Assembly: GCF_000282475.1 (NCBI RefSeq)
Contig: NZ_AKJF01000103.1
Location: forward strand, 1-64,000
Direction of reading: 5' to 3'
Origin: Pseudomonas sp. GM78
GTDB lineage: Bacteria; Pseudomonadota; Gammaproteobacteria; Pseudomonadales; Pseudomonadaceae
Length of the DNA: 64,000 nt
A program made the translations under genes and the position numbers. The notes below the pieces were generated by a model. It was not told the origin of the DNA. It did not search any database and was given only the letters and a program-made list of their open reading frames with translations. Shown here piece after piece: positions 35,610 through 45,487 of the stretch. Positions within the stretch are counted from its first letter, which is position 1. Every line of letters starts with the position of its first letter.

Positions 35610-36728
35610 TCAAGGCGAAAGTAGGTAGCCGCTGCGGTAGGCTTCGACGCCCGCGACGTGGGCGATCACCATTCCGGCCGTGGCCATGCGGCGCAGCGAG
35701 CGGGCGTACATCAGGCCGGCGACCGTGCAATGGACAGGTGTGACACGGTCGCTGATCGGGTCAATGATTTCGGCGATCAGTTGCCCGGCTTCCAGGTATT
35801 GCCCCGGCAGCGCACTGAACACCAGCAAGCCGCCGACCGGCGTCGCCACAGGTTCCACCCCGGCCAGGGGGGTGGCCGGGTAGGGCAGGTCGGGCAAGGG
35901 CGCCGACTCACCGGCAATCGCGCCGAAATCAATCAGGTAATCAATCAGCGCCTGGCTGTCGAGGCTGGCCAGTGGGTGGTTGACGTCGCCCTGGCCGCGC
36001 AGTTCGACGGTGACCGAGAAACTGCCCAGGGGAATGTCGAACTGCTCGCCGAAGCGCTCTTTCAACTGCCACCAGAGCAGGGTGAAACACTCATCGAACG
36101 ACTGACCGCCGGAATCAGTGGCCAGCAGGCTGGCTTGGGAACCGATGTAGCGGGCCAGCGGCTCGACCTGCGGCCAGGCCTCGGGCGTGGTGTACAAGTG
36201 GGCGACAGCCTCGAAATCGCAATGCAGGTCCAGCACCATGTCGGCATCGCAAGCCAGCCGTTGCAGGGTCAGGCGCTGGGATTGCAACTGGGTGCTGGCG
36301 GTCTGCCGCGCCAATGCCTGGCGCAGGCTGTCGCGGATCAGTTCGAGGTTGTGCTGCGGGTCGTCGCCGAGCTGGCCTTCGATCGCGTTGCCTACCTCTT
36401 CGCTCAAATCGACGAACCAGCGGTTGAAGTTCTGCCCGCTTTCGAGCTCATAGCGGCCCAGCGGTACATCCATCAGCACCTGTTCCAGGCCCGCCGGGTT
36501 GGCCACGGGCACCAGGACGATTTCGCTGCGCAGGCGGCCGGCGGCTTCCAGCTCCGCCAGGCGTTGCTTGAGGTGCCAGGCCACCAGCATGCCGGGCATT
36601 TCATCGGCGTGCAGGGACGACTGGATGTAGATCTTGCCGTTGGCCGGTTGCGGCCCGAAATGAAAACTGTGGATCTGTCGTGTGGTCCCCGGCAGTGGGG
36701 CCAGCAGGTCATGTATCTGGTGGCGCAT
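35610..36728 (-). CDS. aotO: AotO-like succinylglutamate desuccinylase/aspartoacylase-family protein
   Basis: A 372-residue putative zinc hydrolase of the AstE/AspA group (M14-like). Metal-binding His and Glu lie in [10 protein letters not shown] (near 42) and a second His in [10 protein letters not shown] (near 180); a probable catalytic Glu is in [10 protein letters not shown]. It has the same place as aotO of P. aeruginosa, between aotM and aotP, where it is dispensable for arginine uptake. It may process an acylated arginine or ornithine derivative, which is inference. Confidence 0.85.
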   Translation of the reverse strand: MRHQIHDLLAPLPGTTRQIHSFHFGPQPANGKIYIQSSLHADEMPGMLVAWHLKQRLAELEAAGRLRSEIVLVPVANPAGLEQVLMDVPLGRYELESGQNFNRWFVDLSEEVGNAIEGQLGDDPQHNLELIRDSLRQALARQTASTQLQSQRLTLQRLACDADMVLDLHCDFEAVAHLYTTPEAWPQVEPLARYIGSQASLLATDSGGQSFDECFTLLWWQLKERFGEQFDIPLGSFSVTVELRGQGDVNHPLASLDSQALIDYLIDFGAIAGESAPLPDLPYPATPLAGVEPVATPVGGLLVFSALPGQYLEAGQLIAEIIDPISDRVTPVHCTVAGLMYARSLRRMATAGMVIAHVAGVEAYRSGYLLSP

Positions 36729-36752
36729 TTGTCTTGTTTCCCGAAGCGGGTC

Positions 36753-37463
36753 CTAGTGAGTCGGCCCGAGGAAGGCCAGCCATCGGCGTTCGGCGAGGCG
36801 GAACAGGCCGACCAGCGCAAAGGTGACGGTCAGGTAGATCAGTGCGGCGATGCCAAACGACTGGAAGGTCAGGAAGGTCGCCGAGTTGGCGTCCCGAGCG
36901 ACTTTCAGGATGTCCGGGATGGTCGCGGTGAACGCCACGGTGGTCGAGTGCAGCATCAGGATCACTTCGTTGCTGTAATACGGCAACGAGCGACGCAGGG
37001 CTGAAGGCATGATCACGTAGGCATACAGCTTCCAGCCTGTCAGGCCATAGGCCTTGGCGGCTTCGACTTCACCATGGGCCATGCTGCGGATCGCACCGGC
37101 GAAGATCTCCGTGGTGTAGGCGCAGGTGTTCAGGGCGAATGCCAGGATGGTGCAGTTCATCGCATCGCGAAAGAAACTGTCGAGCACCGGTTGTGCGCGC
37201 ACGGCGGCCAGGCTGTAGATCCCGGTGTAGCAGATCAGCAGCTGGATATACAAAGGCGTGCCGCGGAACAGGTAGGTGTAGAACTGCACCGGCCAGCGAA
37301 TGTAGAAGTGCGGTGAAACCCGGGCGATCGACAGCGGAATCGAGACAATGAAGCCGATGAAAATCGACGCACTGAGCAGCCACAGGGTCATGGCCAGGCC
37401 AGTGATGTTGTTGCCGTCGCTGTAGAGGAAGGGTTTCCAGTATTCCTGCAGGAGTTCGATCAT
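36753..37463 (-). CDS. aotM: Arginine/ornithine-type ABC permease AotM
   Basis: Inner-membrane permease of 236 residues, HisM type, with about five hydrophobic segments. The cytoplasmic coupling (EAA) loop reads HGEVEAAKAYGLTGWKLYAYVIMP (about 148-171). It pairs with AotQ; the two genes overlap by four bases (ATGA). aotO starts 24 bases downstream. Confidence 0.9.
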   Translation of the reverse strand: MIELLQEYWKPFLYSDGNNITGLAMTLWLLSASIFIGFIVSIPLSIARVSPHFYIRWPVQFYTYLFRGTPLYIQLLICYTGIYSLAAVRAQPVLDSFFRDAMNCTILAFALNTCAYTTEIFAGAIRSMAHGEVEAAKAYGLTGWKLYAYVIMPSALRRSLPYYSNEVILMLHSTTVAFTATIPDILKVARDANSATFLTFQSFGIAALIYLTVTFALVGLFRLAERRWLAFLGPTH

Positions 37464-38188
37464 CGCACGGCCTCCCGGGTACCGGCGGCGTAGCGGCGTT
37501 CGAGCCAGCGCAGTATGAAGTTGGAAACACTGGTGATCACCAGGTAGATCAGGGCGGCGAGCACCAGGAAGTAGAACAGTTGGTAGCTGCTTTTACCCGC
37601 ATCCTGGGCGGCCTTGACCAGGTCGGCGAGGCCGATGATCGACACCAGTGCCGTGGCCTTGAGCATGACCATCCAGTTGTTGCCGATACCCGGCAAGGCA
37701 TAACGCATCATTTGCGGGAACACCACGATACGGAATCGTTGGCCGCGCTTGAGCCCGTAGGCGGTGGCCGCTTCGACCTGGCCGCGAGGCACGGCGAGGA
37801 TCGCGCCGCGGAAGGTTTCGGTGAAGTACGCACCGTAGATGAAGCCCAGGGTCAGCACCCCGGCGCTGAACGGGTTGATCTCGATGTATTCCCATTCCAT
37901 GTAATCGGTGAGTGACGTCAGCCAGGTTTGCAGGCTGTAGAAGATCAGCAGCATCAGCACCAGGTCCGGCACCCCGCGAATCAGCGTGGTGTAGCACTGG
38001 GCGAGCAGGCGCAGCAGTTTGACTTTGGACAGTTTGGCACTGGCGCCGAGCAGGCCGAGCAATACGGCCACCAGCAGCGACATCGCCGATAACTTGATGG
38101 TCATCCAGGTGCCTTCCATCAGCAGCGGGCCAAAGCCCTTGAGGCTGAAGGCGGAGAGCCCCAGATTTTGCAGGAGGTTTTCGAACAT
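37460..38188 (-). CDS. aotQ: Arginine/ornithine-type ABC permease AotQ
   Basis: Inner-membrane permease of 242 residues, HisQ type. EAA loop RGQVEAATAYGLKRGQRFRIVVFP is near 150; hydrophobic segments flank it. The TLIRGVPDLVLMLLIFY stretch is typical of polar amino acid permeases. Translation is coupled to aotM through a four-base overlap; aotJ lies 56 bases upstream. Confidence 0.9.
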   Translation of the reverse strand: MFENLLQNLGLSAFSLKGFGPLLMEGTWMTIKLSAMSLLVAVLLGLLGASAKLSKVKLLRLLAQCYTTLIRGVPDLVLMLLIFYSLQTWLTSLTDYMEWEYIEINPFSAGVLTLGFIYGAYFTETFRGAILAVPRGQVEAATAYGLKRGQRFRIVVFPQMMRYALPGIGNNWMVMLKATALVSIIGLADLVKAAQDAGKSSYQLFYFLVLAALIYLVITSVSNFILRWLERRYAAGTREAVR

Positions 38189-38244
38189 AAATCAGCAACC
38201 TGATCGGATGAAAAAAGCGCCCATCGCGGGATGGGCGCCGGGCA

Positions 38245-39027
38245 TTACTTGCCGCTGTACAGGTTCAGATCGCCAAAGTGTTTCTTTTGAATAGTGGCGT
38301 AGGTGCCATCATCGTGTAACGCTTTGATACCTTTATCCAAAAGTGCTTTCAGCTCGGTGTTACCTTTCTTAATACCGATCGCCGTCTTGGCTGGCAGCAG
38401 TTCGCTGTCGACCGGCTTGCTGATTTCGTAATCGGCACCATTTGGCGACTTCAGGAAGCCCAGTTCGGCTTGCAGCATGTCCTGGATCCCGGCGTCGAGA
38501 CGACCGGAGGTCAGGTCGGAATACACCTGGTCCTGGTTCTGGTAGGCCTGGGTTTTCACCCCAGCCTTGTCCAGGACGGCCTTGGCATAGGCTTCCTGGA
38601 TGGTGCCTTGTTCGTAGCCGACGGTCTTGCCCTTCAGCGAAGCGACGTCTGCGGTCACGCCAGAACCTTTCTTGGACACGTAGGCGGTCGGGCCGGAGAA
38701 CAGCTCGCTGGAGAAGTCGATGACTTTTTCGCGGGCCGGGGTGACGGTCATCGACGAGATCACGCCGTCGAATTTATTGGCCTTGAGGCCAGGAATCATG
38801 CCGTCGAAGTCGCTTTCGACCCATTTGCACTTGACCTTCAGCTCGGCGCAGATCGCGTTCCCCAGGTCGATGTCGAAGCCTACCAGGTTGCCGTCGGCCG
38901 CTTTCGACTCGAACGGCGCGTAGGATGGGTCAACACCAAAACGCAATTCCTTGTATTCCTTTGCCAGCGCGGAACCGGCTGCCACGCACAACGCCAGTGC
39001 AGAAAGGGTCAGCAATGCTTTTTTCAT
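38245..39027 (-). CDS. aotJ: Arginine/ornithine-type periplasmic binding protein AotJ
   Basis: A 260-residue family 3 solute-binding protein. Signal peptide MKKALLTLSALALCVAAGSALA, then LRFGVDPSYAPFESKAADGNLVGFDIDLGNAICAEL. The Cys pair of LysArgOrn-binding proteins is present (ICAELKVKCKW). Ligand by homology: arginine and ornithine, possibly histidine or lysine. First gene of the operon; its promoter must lie in the 217 bases up to the ligase gene. In P. aeruginosa the operon is ArgR-controlled; no certain ArgR site was recognised. Confidence 0.9.
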   Translation of the reverse strand: MKKALLTLSALALCVAAGSALAKEYKELRFGVDPSYAPFESKAADGNLVGFDIDLGNAICAELKVKCKWVESDFDGMIPGLKANKFDGVISSMTVTPAREKVIDFSSELFSGPTAYVSKKGSGVTADVASLKGKTVGYEQGTIQEAYAKAVLDKAGVKTQAYQNQDQVYSDLTSGRLDAGIQDMLQAELGFLKSPNGADYEISKPVDSELLPAKTAIGIKKGNTELKALLDKGIKALHDDGTYATIQKKHFGDLNLYSGK

Positions 39028-39244
39028 TATTCAATCCCTAAGAACCAATATGAGCGCTTGTGGCGCAGAATTATTGTTACTGGTAAGCGTAAGCCCTAAA
39101 GAAAGTAGCAATTTCCGAACCATAGTGCCGAACAAGCGTTTAAAAGGTTTTTTCAAGAAATTGCCGGAGGGGATTAGTGCACGAAAATGGGCGTCATGAA
39201 AAGCCCGCACTTTTTTGGATCCGCGCAGCGCTCGCAAGATGCAT

Positions 39245-40930
39245 TCAGCCGAGCAAATCCTGCAAAGTACCCAGGTGATCCGCTTCTTCGACCGATTTGT
39301 CCTGGCGCCAGCGCAGCATCCGCGGAAACCGCACCGCAATCCCGCTTTTGTGGCGCTTGGACAAGGCAATGCCCTCGAAACCCAGTTCAAACACCAGGCT
39401 CGGCCTGACGCTGATCACCGGGCCGAATTTTTCCACCGTGGTCCTGCGCACGATGTTGTCGACCTGGCGCATTTGCTCGTCGGTCAACCCCGAATAGGCC
39501 TTGGCAAACGGCACCAGCGCGCGCTCGCTGGCGTCGGGTGGCGCGTCCCAGACGGCGAAGGTGTAATCGCTGTAGAGACTGGCCCGCCGGCCATGGCCGC
39601 GTTGTGCGTAGATCAGCACTGCGTCGACACTGAACGGGTCGACTTTCCATTTCCACCAGACCCCCATGTCCTTGGTGCGTCCGACGCCGTAGAGCGCGTC
39701 CCGGGCCTTGAGCATCATGCCTTCGACCCCGAGCCTGCGCGATGCTTCCCGCTGCCTGGCGAGGTCGAACCAGTCTTCGCCGGTCAACAAGGGCGAGGCG
39801 AGCAGCAGGGGATTGTTGGCCTGGGCGATCACCTGCTCCAGTTGGCTGCGCCGCCGGCTTTGCGGCTGGTTGCGCCAGTCCGCACCTTGCCATTCCAGCA
39901 AGTCGTAAGCGAGGAGAACCACCGGCACGTCATTGAGAATCTTGCGAGTGAGGTTTTTGCGGCCGATGCGCTGTTGCAACAGGGCGAAAGGCTGCACGGA
40001 GGGGCTTGCCTCAGGCGGATCGAAGGCATCTTCGGTGCCCGATTGCGTGGCTTTCCAGGCGACGATCTCGCCGTCGATCACAGTGCCGTCGGGCAGGCAG
40101 TGGATCAGGCTGTCAAATTCAGGAAAGCGATCAGTGACCAACTCTTCACCCCGGGACCAGATCCACAGGCGCCCCTCGCGCTTGACGATCTGGGCGCGGA
40201 TGCCGTCCCACTTCCATTCCACCTGCCACTGGCTGGTGGCGCCGAGCAGCGCTTCGAATTGTTCGACCGGTTGTGCCAGGGCATGGGCGAGGAAAAACGG
40301 ATACGGCTGGCCACCCCTTTGCGCATGCTCGTCGGGGGATTGCTCGGCGATCAACTTCAGGTAGCTGGCGGCACTGGGTCGGTGGGACAGGTCTGTGTAG
40401 CCGACCATGCGCTGGGCCACGCGCTTGCTGTCCAGGCCAGCCATGGAGGCCAGGGCCCGGGTCACCAGCAGCTTGGAGACACCGACGCGAAAGCTGCCGG
40501 TGATCAATTTGATGCACAGCATCAGGCTGGGGCGATCCAGTTGCGACCAGAGAACGGGCAGGCGTTCGGCGAGCACCTGCGGGGATTCGCCGCGCAATGG
40601 CAGCAGTTTGTCTTCGATCCACACCGCCAGGCCGTCGCTGGAGCGGTAGGGCATCTCGGGCAGCACCAGGGAAATGGTTTCCGCCAGATCGCCCACCGCC
40701 TGGTAGCTTTCTTCGAACAGCCACGCTGAAAGTCCGGAATAGGCGACTGCCAACTCACGCAGGACGCGCACCGGCACCAATTGCCTGGGGCGTCCTCCGG
40801 ACAGAAAGTACACCGCCCACGCGGCATCTTCCGGTGCGGCCTGGGCAAAATAATCTTGCATTGCCGCCAGCTTGGCGTTGCTCGACGTGGTGGCGTCGAG
40901 CTCGGCGTACAACTGGGCAAAAGCCTTCAT
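39245..40930 (-). CDS. ATP-dependent DNA ligase of the Lhr-core/PdeM/exonuclease cluster
   Basis: A 561-residue ligase with an N-terminal DNA-binding domain (about 1-200), adenylation domain with nucleophile motif WKWDGIRAQIV (KxDG, Lys near 243), motif III GTVIDGEIVAW, motif IV EGMMLKARDALYGVGR, motif V WWKWKVDP, and an OB domain to the end. This is the type annotated as cisplatin-damage-response ATP-dependent ligase. It overlaps the exonuclease gene by four bases, so the pair is coupled. The helicase and PdeM that normally follow are displaced to 31032-34171. Confidence 0.92.
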   Translation of the reverse strand: MKAFAQLYAELDATTSSNAKLAAMQDYFAQAAPEDAAWAVYFLSGGRPRQLVPVRVLRELAVAYSGLSAWLFEESYQAVGDLAETISLVLPEMPYRSSDGLAVWIEDKLLPLRGESPQVLAERLPVLWSQLDRPSLMLCIKLITGSFRVGVSKLLVTRALASMAGLDSKRVAQRMVGYTDLSHRPSAASYLKLIAEQSPDEHAQRGGQPYPFFLAHALAQPVEQFEALLGATSQWQVEWKWDGIRAQIVKREGRLWIWSRGEELVTDRFPEFDSLIHCLPDGTVIDGEIVAWKATQSGTEDAFDPPEASPSVQPFALLQQRIGRKNLTRKILNDVPVVLLAYDLLEWQGADWRNQPQSRRRSQLEQVIAQANNPLLLASPLLTGEDWFDLARQREASRRLGVEGMMLKARDALYGVGRTKDMGVWWKWKVDPFSVDAVLIYAQRGHGRRASLYSDYTFAVWDAPPDASERALVPFAKAYSGLTDEQMRQVDNIVRRTTVEKFGPVISVRPSLVFELGFEGIALSKRHKSGIAVRFPRMLRWRQDKSVEEADHLGTLQDLLG

Positions 40931-41958
40931 GACAGCGCCTCGACGCTCTCGGCCTCGGCCGTCGAGGCTTCCTCGTCGTCACCGTACTCGGTACGAAAGC
41001 CCTGGGCATCGAGGCCTTGTTCACGCAGGTGGCGCACCAGCACCGCGACCGAACCGTGGGTGACCATCACCCGTTCTGCTCCCGTCTGTTCGATGGCCCA
41101 GAGCAAGCCCGGCCAGTCAGCGTGATCGGACAACACGAAACCACGATCCACACCGCGACGCCGACGCGTTCCGCGCAAGCGCATCCAGCCGCTGGCGAAA
41201 CCGTCGCTGTAGTCACCGAAGCGGCGCATCCAGGTGCTGCCACCGGCCGAAGGTGGAGCGATTATCAGAGCCTTGCGCAGGATCGCATCGCTTTTCTTGA
41301 AGTCACCGGCGTAGAGCGTCGGTGGCAGCTCTATCCCGGCCTCACGATAGACACGGTTCAGCGGTTCGACCGCGCCATGCGCCAGGATCGGCCCGAGGCT
41401 GGCATCGATGCCGTGGAGAATGCGCTGGGCCTTGCCGAAGGAATAGCAGAACAGCACGCTGGCTTTGTCTTGCGCGGCATTGGCCTGCCACCACCGATTG
41501 ATCTCGGCAAAGACCTGCGCCTGCGGCTGCCAGCGATAGATCGGCAGGCCGAATGTCGATTCGGTGATGAAGGTGTGGCAGCGCACGGGCTCGAAAGGGG
41601 CGCAGGTGCCATCGGGTTCGATCTTGAAGTCCCCTGACGCCACCCAGACTTCCCCGGCATATTCCAGGCGCACCTGGGCCGAGCCGAGGACGTGGCCGGC
41701 GGGGTGGAAACTCAGGGTGACGCCGTGATGCCGCAGCCGTTCGCCATACGCCAGGGTTTGCAGGTTGATGTCCTGGCCCAGTCGCGCGCGCAGAATTCCT
41801 TCACCGGGCGCCGCCGCCAGATAGTGCTGGTTGCCGCTACGGGCGTGGTCGCCATGGGCGTGGGTGATGACCGAGCGCTCGACTGGCCGCCATGGATCAA
41901 TGTAGAAATCGCCGGCGGGGCAATACAAGCCTTCGGGACGCGCGATGACAAGGTCCAC
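40927..41958 (-). CDS. Ligase-associated DNA exonuclease (metallo-beta-lactamase fold)
   Basis: A 343-residue enzyme of the metallo-beta-lactamase/beta-CASP (SNM1-like) group. The metal motif HAHGDHARSG (HxHxDH) is near residue 34; further ligands are in HPAGHVLGSAQ, ASGDFK and the C-terminal VLSDHADWPGLL. Relatives are DNA exonucleases encoded with the ATP-dependent ligase. First gene of the exo-lig pair; a REP element and quiP lie upstream. Confidence 0.9.
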   Translation of the reverse strand: MDLVIARPEGLYCPAGDFYIDPWRPVERSVITHAHGDHARSGNQHYLAAAPGEGILRARLGQDINLQTLAYGERLRHHGVTLSFHPAGHVLGSAQVRLEYAGEVWVASGDFKIEPDGTCAPFEPVRCHTFITESTFGLPIYRWQPQAQVFAEINRWWQANAAQDKASVLFCYSFGKAQRILHGIDASLGPILAHGAVEPLNRVYREAGIELPPTLYAGDFKKSDAILRKALIIAPPSAGGSTWMRRFGDYSDGFASGWMRLRGTRRRRGVDRGFVLSDHADWPGLLWAIEQTGAERVMVTHGSVAVLVRHLREQGLDAQGFRTEYGDDEEASTAEAESVEALS

Positions 41959-42041
41959 GTTGTTATCCAGGTGGAGGGGCTTGTTAGCTAGGAGGCTGGC
42001 GCGGGGGGAGAAGTTCTATCGGAGTTCAATGGGGAAACGAC

Positions 42042-42131
42042 TGTGGGAGCGAGCCTGCTCGCGAAAGCGGTGTGTCAGTCAGCATGGATGTTGACTGACA
42101 GGGCCTCTTCGCGAGCAGGCTCGCTCCCACA
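42042..42131. repeat. REPIN-type palindromic repeat (GGGAGCGAGCCTGCTCGCGA family)
   Basis: Perfect outer units TGTGGGAGCGAGCCTGCTCG / CGAGCAGGCTCGCTCCCACA, plus a self-complementary interior (GTCAGTCA against TGACTGAC). The whole 90 bases can fold as one long hairpin. Located between exo and quiP, both on the minus strand. Confidence 0.9.
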
Positions 42132-42149
42132 TTGGTTCAGTGTCGATTG

Positions 42150-44600
42150 TTACTTTCCAGGCGTCAGAGTCAGCCGCTTGGTTCCATACACCCTGTCAAA
42201 GTTCTCCGGCTGCATCGGCAGGCTCTGGTACTGCCCCTTCAGCCACGGCTCGATACCGTTGAGGTAGTTCGGGCTGGCCGGGTTGCCGGACTGGCCGGTG
42301 GCGATCTGGCCCATCAACGGTTCGGGCTGGCCGAAGTCGACGATCAGGCGCATGGCCGGCACTCGCGTGGTGTTGAAATCCTGGCCCACGGCGTACGCGG
42401 CGGTGTTGAGGGTGGTGTGGTCGCCGCCGGCCGGCTGCGGACCGCGCACCGTCTGGCCGCTGGCGTTCTTCCACTCATAGCGGTGAAGTTTGCCCCACTG
42501 CCAGGCTCTGTGATCGCCGCCCAACTGACTGTCGCCAGCGGTGATCGCCGCGGCCAGGCTGCGGGCGAGGATCGCCGGCTTGTCTTCCTTCTGCGCGGTG
42601 TGCACATCATCCCAGAACGGACTGTCTTCACGCCCCAGCAAGTGATCGGCCTGCGCCGCGTAAGACAAGGCGCCATTGGCGATGAACGCTTGCCACGCCG
42701 GGCTGCCTTGCGGTCCCAGTTCATCGAGGAAAATCTGCCGGGTGCTTTCCTGCAGGAACAACTGGTAAATCGCAGCGTCTGCGGAGGTCGGGGCGAGTTT
42801 GCCGTCAAACGCCATCAAGCGGGTCAGGGCCTCGCGGGCCTTGCCACGATCTGCCACAGGCAACGCCTCGATGGCCTGCTTGAGCGGCTGTGACATGCCC
42901 GGTGCTTCGAACATTTTCTTCAGTTTGGCGGCGAATGTCGTGGTCTGGTCGTATTGCATGGCGATCAGGCTACGGGTGTCGTGTTTGCCCACGCCAGCCA
43001 GCTCGGCCAGGCGCTCGCCACGTTCCGGTGCCGACCAGGAATTGGACAGCTGCATGCCATAGCCATGGGGAATGACCCGCTGGTTGGCGGTGCCGAGCCA
43101 GCCCTGGGCCGGGTCCTGATCGTAGGGGTGCAGCATCGGGTCGGCGTAACCGTCCCAATCGTAGCGTCCCTCCCAGCCAGGCGAGGGCAGCAGGCCTTCG
43201 CCTTCGCGGCGGTTCGGATAGCGGCCGGTGACTTGCCAGCCAATGTTGCTGGCATCGGCAAACACCAGGTTCAGGGCGATGGCGCGAATTTCACGGCTGG
43301 CGTCCGAAGCTTTCTCGACGTTCTGCGCCCGGGACAGGTCAAAGAAGGCGTCGAGGCTCTTGTCGTCGGTAAAGCTCGGTGTTTGCAAAGCCAAACCAAA
43401 ACCGCTGCCCTGGGCCAGGCTTTGGGCACTGTTGAGCAGGGGGCCGTGGCGGGTTTCGAACACGGCTTCGCGTATCGGCCGCTGGCCTTTGACGAAGTAG
43501 GTTTCGTTGCGCACGATCGCCGGCTGCCACTTGCCGGCATTTTCGTAGGAGAGCCCGTTGCCCTGGCGTTTGATTTTTTCCAGGAACAGGTCCTGGTTAT
43601 CGCCCATGACGCTCGTCATGCTCCAGGCCACTTTGCCGTTGAAGCCGCCCAGGATCATCGGCAAGCCGGCGACGGTCACGCCGGAAGCCTGATACTTCGG
43701 TGCGCGGATCTGCACGTAGCTGAACAGCGCCGGCACCCCCATCGGGCCATGGCTGTCGCTGGCCAGCAGGCTTTTGCCGCTGCGGCTGCGTTGCGGGGCA
43801 ATGGCCCAGTTGTTCGATGAAGTGGCGCCCAGCAGATTCAGCTCGGACAGTTGGCCGGTGGCCTTGCTGATGTCAGCCAGACCCGGAACCTGCCCGCTAA
43901 GCTTGATGCCTTGCAGCTTTTCACTTTCGCCCAGCGGCAGTTTTTCATCCGGGGCCGATGGCGTCAGCCACGGCAGTTTGTCGCTGGTGACGGTCTGTGC
44001 CAGCACCAGCGAGGCAATTTCCTCGGGCAGGTTGGCTGACTGACTGAAGTTGAGCAGGCAGAAAATCAGCGCCGAATCTTCCGGCTTCCAGTACTCGGGC
44101 TTGTACCCGGTGGCGACCAGGTCGGCAGGCAGCTTGTCGCGGTAGCGGAACAGATAGGCGTTGACCCCGCGTGCATAAACTTCGAAGAAGCGCTTGAGCC
44201 GCGGTGAAGCGGCCTTGTACAACTCGCCGGCGCTTTTCTTCAGGTTGACCGCGCGCATATAGCGGTCAGCGTCTAACAGGTCCGCCCCCTGCATCTCGGC
44301 CAATCGGCCCTGGGCGAGCAACCGCAGGGTGACCATCTGCGTGATGCGGTCACTGGCGTGCACATAGCCCAGGGCAAACAGTGCGTCGTGGAAAGTGCTG
44401 CTTTCGATCAACGGCATGCCCATGGCATTGCGTCGCACCGAAACGTTCTGCGCCAGGCCTTTGAGCGGCTCTACGCCAGAGGTGGGCGGAAGGGTGTCCT
44501 GGGTATTGAAGCTCTGACAACCGGTCAGGCTCAAGGCTCCCGCCACTGCTGCGGCAACGCCGAACCGGGGTAGAAAATGTGAAAGGGCTGGCGAGGCCAT
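42150..44600 (-). CDS. quiP: Acyl-homoserine-lactone acylase QuiP (penicillin acylase family)
   Basis: An 816-residue Ntn-hydrolase precursor that closely follows P. aeruginosa QuiP as I recall it (MASPAL start, [23 protein letters not shown]). QuiP cleaves the amide of long-chain acyl-homoserine lactones, degrading quorum-sensing signals. A signal region ends in a lipobox-like LTGC (Cys28). Self-processing occurs before the nucleophile Ser in the family motif SNNW; here Ser262 in [13 protein letters not shown]. The C-terminal substrate-domain loop near [12 protein letters not shown] is shorter than in the P. aeruginosa protein. A paralogous penicillin acylase of other specificity remains possible. 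Confidence 0.85.
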   Translation of the reverse strand: MASPALSHFLPRFGVAAAVAGALSLTGCQSFNTQDTLPPTSGVEPLKGLAQNVSVRRNAMGMPLIESSTFHDALFALGYVHASDRITQMVTLRLLAQGRLAEMQGADLLDADRYMRAVNLKKSAGELYKAASPRLKRFFEVYARGVNAYLFRYRDKLPADLVATGYKPEYWKPEDSALIFCLLNFSQSANLPEEIASLVLAQTVTSDKLPWLTPSAPDEKLPLGESEKLQGIKLSGQVPGLADISKATGQLSELNLLGATSSNNWAIAPQRSRSGKSLLASDSHGPMGVPALFSYVQIRAPKYQASGVTVAGLPMILGGFNGKVAWSMTSVMGDNQDLFLEKIKRQGNGLSYENAGKWQPAIVRNETYFVKGQRPIREAVFETRHGPLLNSAQSLAQGSGFGLALQTPSFTDDKSLDAFFDLSRAQNVEKASDASREIRAIALNLVFADASNIGWQVTGRYPNRREGEGLLPSPGWEGRYDWDGYADPMLHPYDQDPAQGWLGTANQRVIPHGYGMQLSNSWSAPERGERLAELAGVGKHDTRSLIAMQYDQTTTFAAKLKKMFEAPGMSQPLKQAIEALPVADRGKAREALTRLMAFDGKLAPTSADAAIYQLFLQESTRQIFLDELGPQGSPAWQAFIANGALSYAAQADHLLGREDSPFWDDVHTAQKEDKPAILARSLAAAITAGDSQLGGDHRAWQWGKLHRYEWKNASGQTVRGPQPAGGDHTTLNTAAYAVGQDFNTTRVPAMRLIVDFGQPEPLMGQIATGQSGNPASPNYLNGIEPWLKGQYQSLPMQPENFDRVYGTKRLTLTPGK

Positions 44601-44827
44601 GGCAAAGCTCCTGCGGGGTAAAGGCGGCGGCGCGCGATAAAGGCGCTACGTTAGTGAGCAGGAGGGGGCCACGCAAGCGGGACGCGGGGTTATTTCAAGA
44701 ATCGGCCGGATGGCGCCATCCGTCGAGCCTGTTATTTCTGACAGTAGACAATAAAAGGTGCCGAAGGGACTCTGGTTTCCTGCTCACGCTGAATGGGCTC
44801 AGCGTGCCTGGTGAACGGGGTCTCTAC

Positions 44828-45487
44828 ATGAACCGCAAATGGCTGGTGGGTGTCGTGGCAATCTGCCTCGGTATCGGCGCACTGTTCTTTTCGGCGAAAC
44901 AGGCGACGCTCAAGCGCAGTCCTTATGCCTTGTTTGAGCCGCCCATGACGATTGAGCAAAAAGCCCTGGTGCAACGGCAAATTGACCGACAACTCATTTC
45001 AAAGTCCGGAGGGCATCAAGTCAGCGCTACCCAAGTGACTTACGACGAGGGGGCCGTCGTGCTGGCCTTCCCTGTGCCCGGCGACGCAGGTCAGTCAGAC
45101 CGCACCTGTGACTATGGTTACATCTGTCTCTGGAGCGCCGCGGATTTTGCGGGCAGGAAGTTGTCATTGCTCAGTTCTGCGAAAAGCCGGCCCGTCGATC
45201 TGTCCGACTACGGTATGAGCGCAGAGGTCTCCTCCTGGCAGCACAACAACAAGGCCGGCTCGGTAAAGATCTTCGGTGTGGATGGGCCTGGCGCCAGGGG
45301 CAACATGGTGATGAGCAATATCAGGGAGGTGATCCTGGTCAAGGGCTGTTGTCCGTTCAGTATTCCCGAGGATACCCGCGTCATCGACACCTGGACGGAG
45401 ATCAACTCCCAGAGCCGACTGACCGGAAACAACGACCGGATCATGAGCATCGCGTTTGCGCCCATGTTCATGTTGTTTGCCCAGTAG
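44828..45487 (+). CDS. Exported protein with peptidase inhibitor I36-like (beta-gamma-crystallin) domain
   Basis: A 219-residue protein. The N-terminal hydrophobic stretch WLVGVVAICLGIGALFFSA (about 5-23) is a signal or anchor without a clear cleavage site. From about residue 95 comes an I36-like module: DRTCDYGYICLWSAADFAGRKLSLLSS, then SSWQHNNKAGSVKIFG. The fold is found in secreted protease inhibitors and cell-surface crystallin-like proteins; the actual activity is unknown. KGCCPF near 175 adds two adjacent cysteines. The ATG at 44828 starts the hydrophobic stretch; the upstream open frame runs into quiP's start region. Confidence 0.65.
   Translation: MNRKWLVGVVAICLGIGALFFSAKQATLKRSPYALFEPPMTIEQKALVQRQIDRQLISKSGGHQVSATQVTYDEGAVVLAFPVPGDAGQSDRTCDYGYICLWSAADFAGRKLSLLSSAKSRPVDLSDYGMSAEVSSWQHNNKAGSVKIFGVDGPGARGNMVMSNIREVILVKGCCPFSIPEDTRVIDTWTEINSQSRLTGNNDRIMSIAFAPMFMLFAQ

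Noticed and set aside
42042-42131. Long hairpin as a transcription terminator
   Set aside because: No T-run on either strand and the same palindrome recurs in the window, so it is better called a REPIN.
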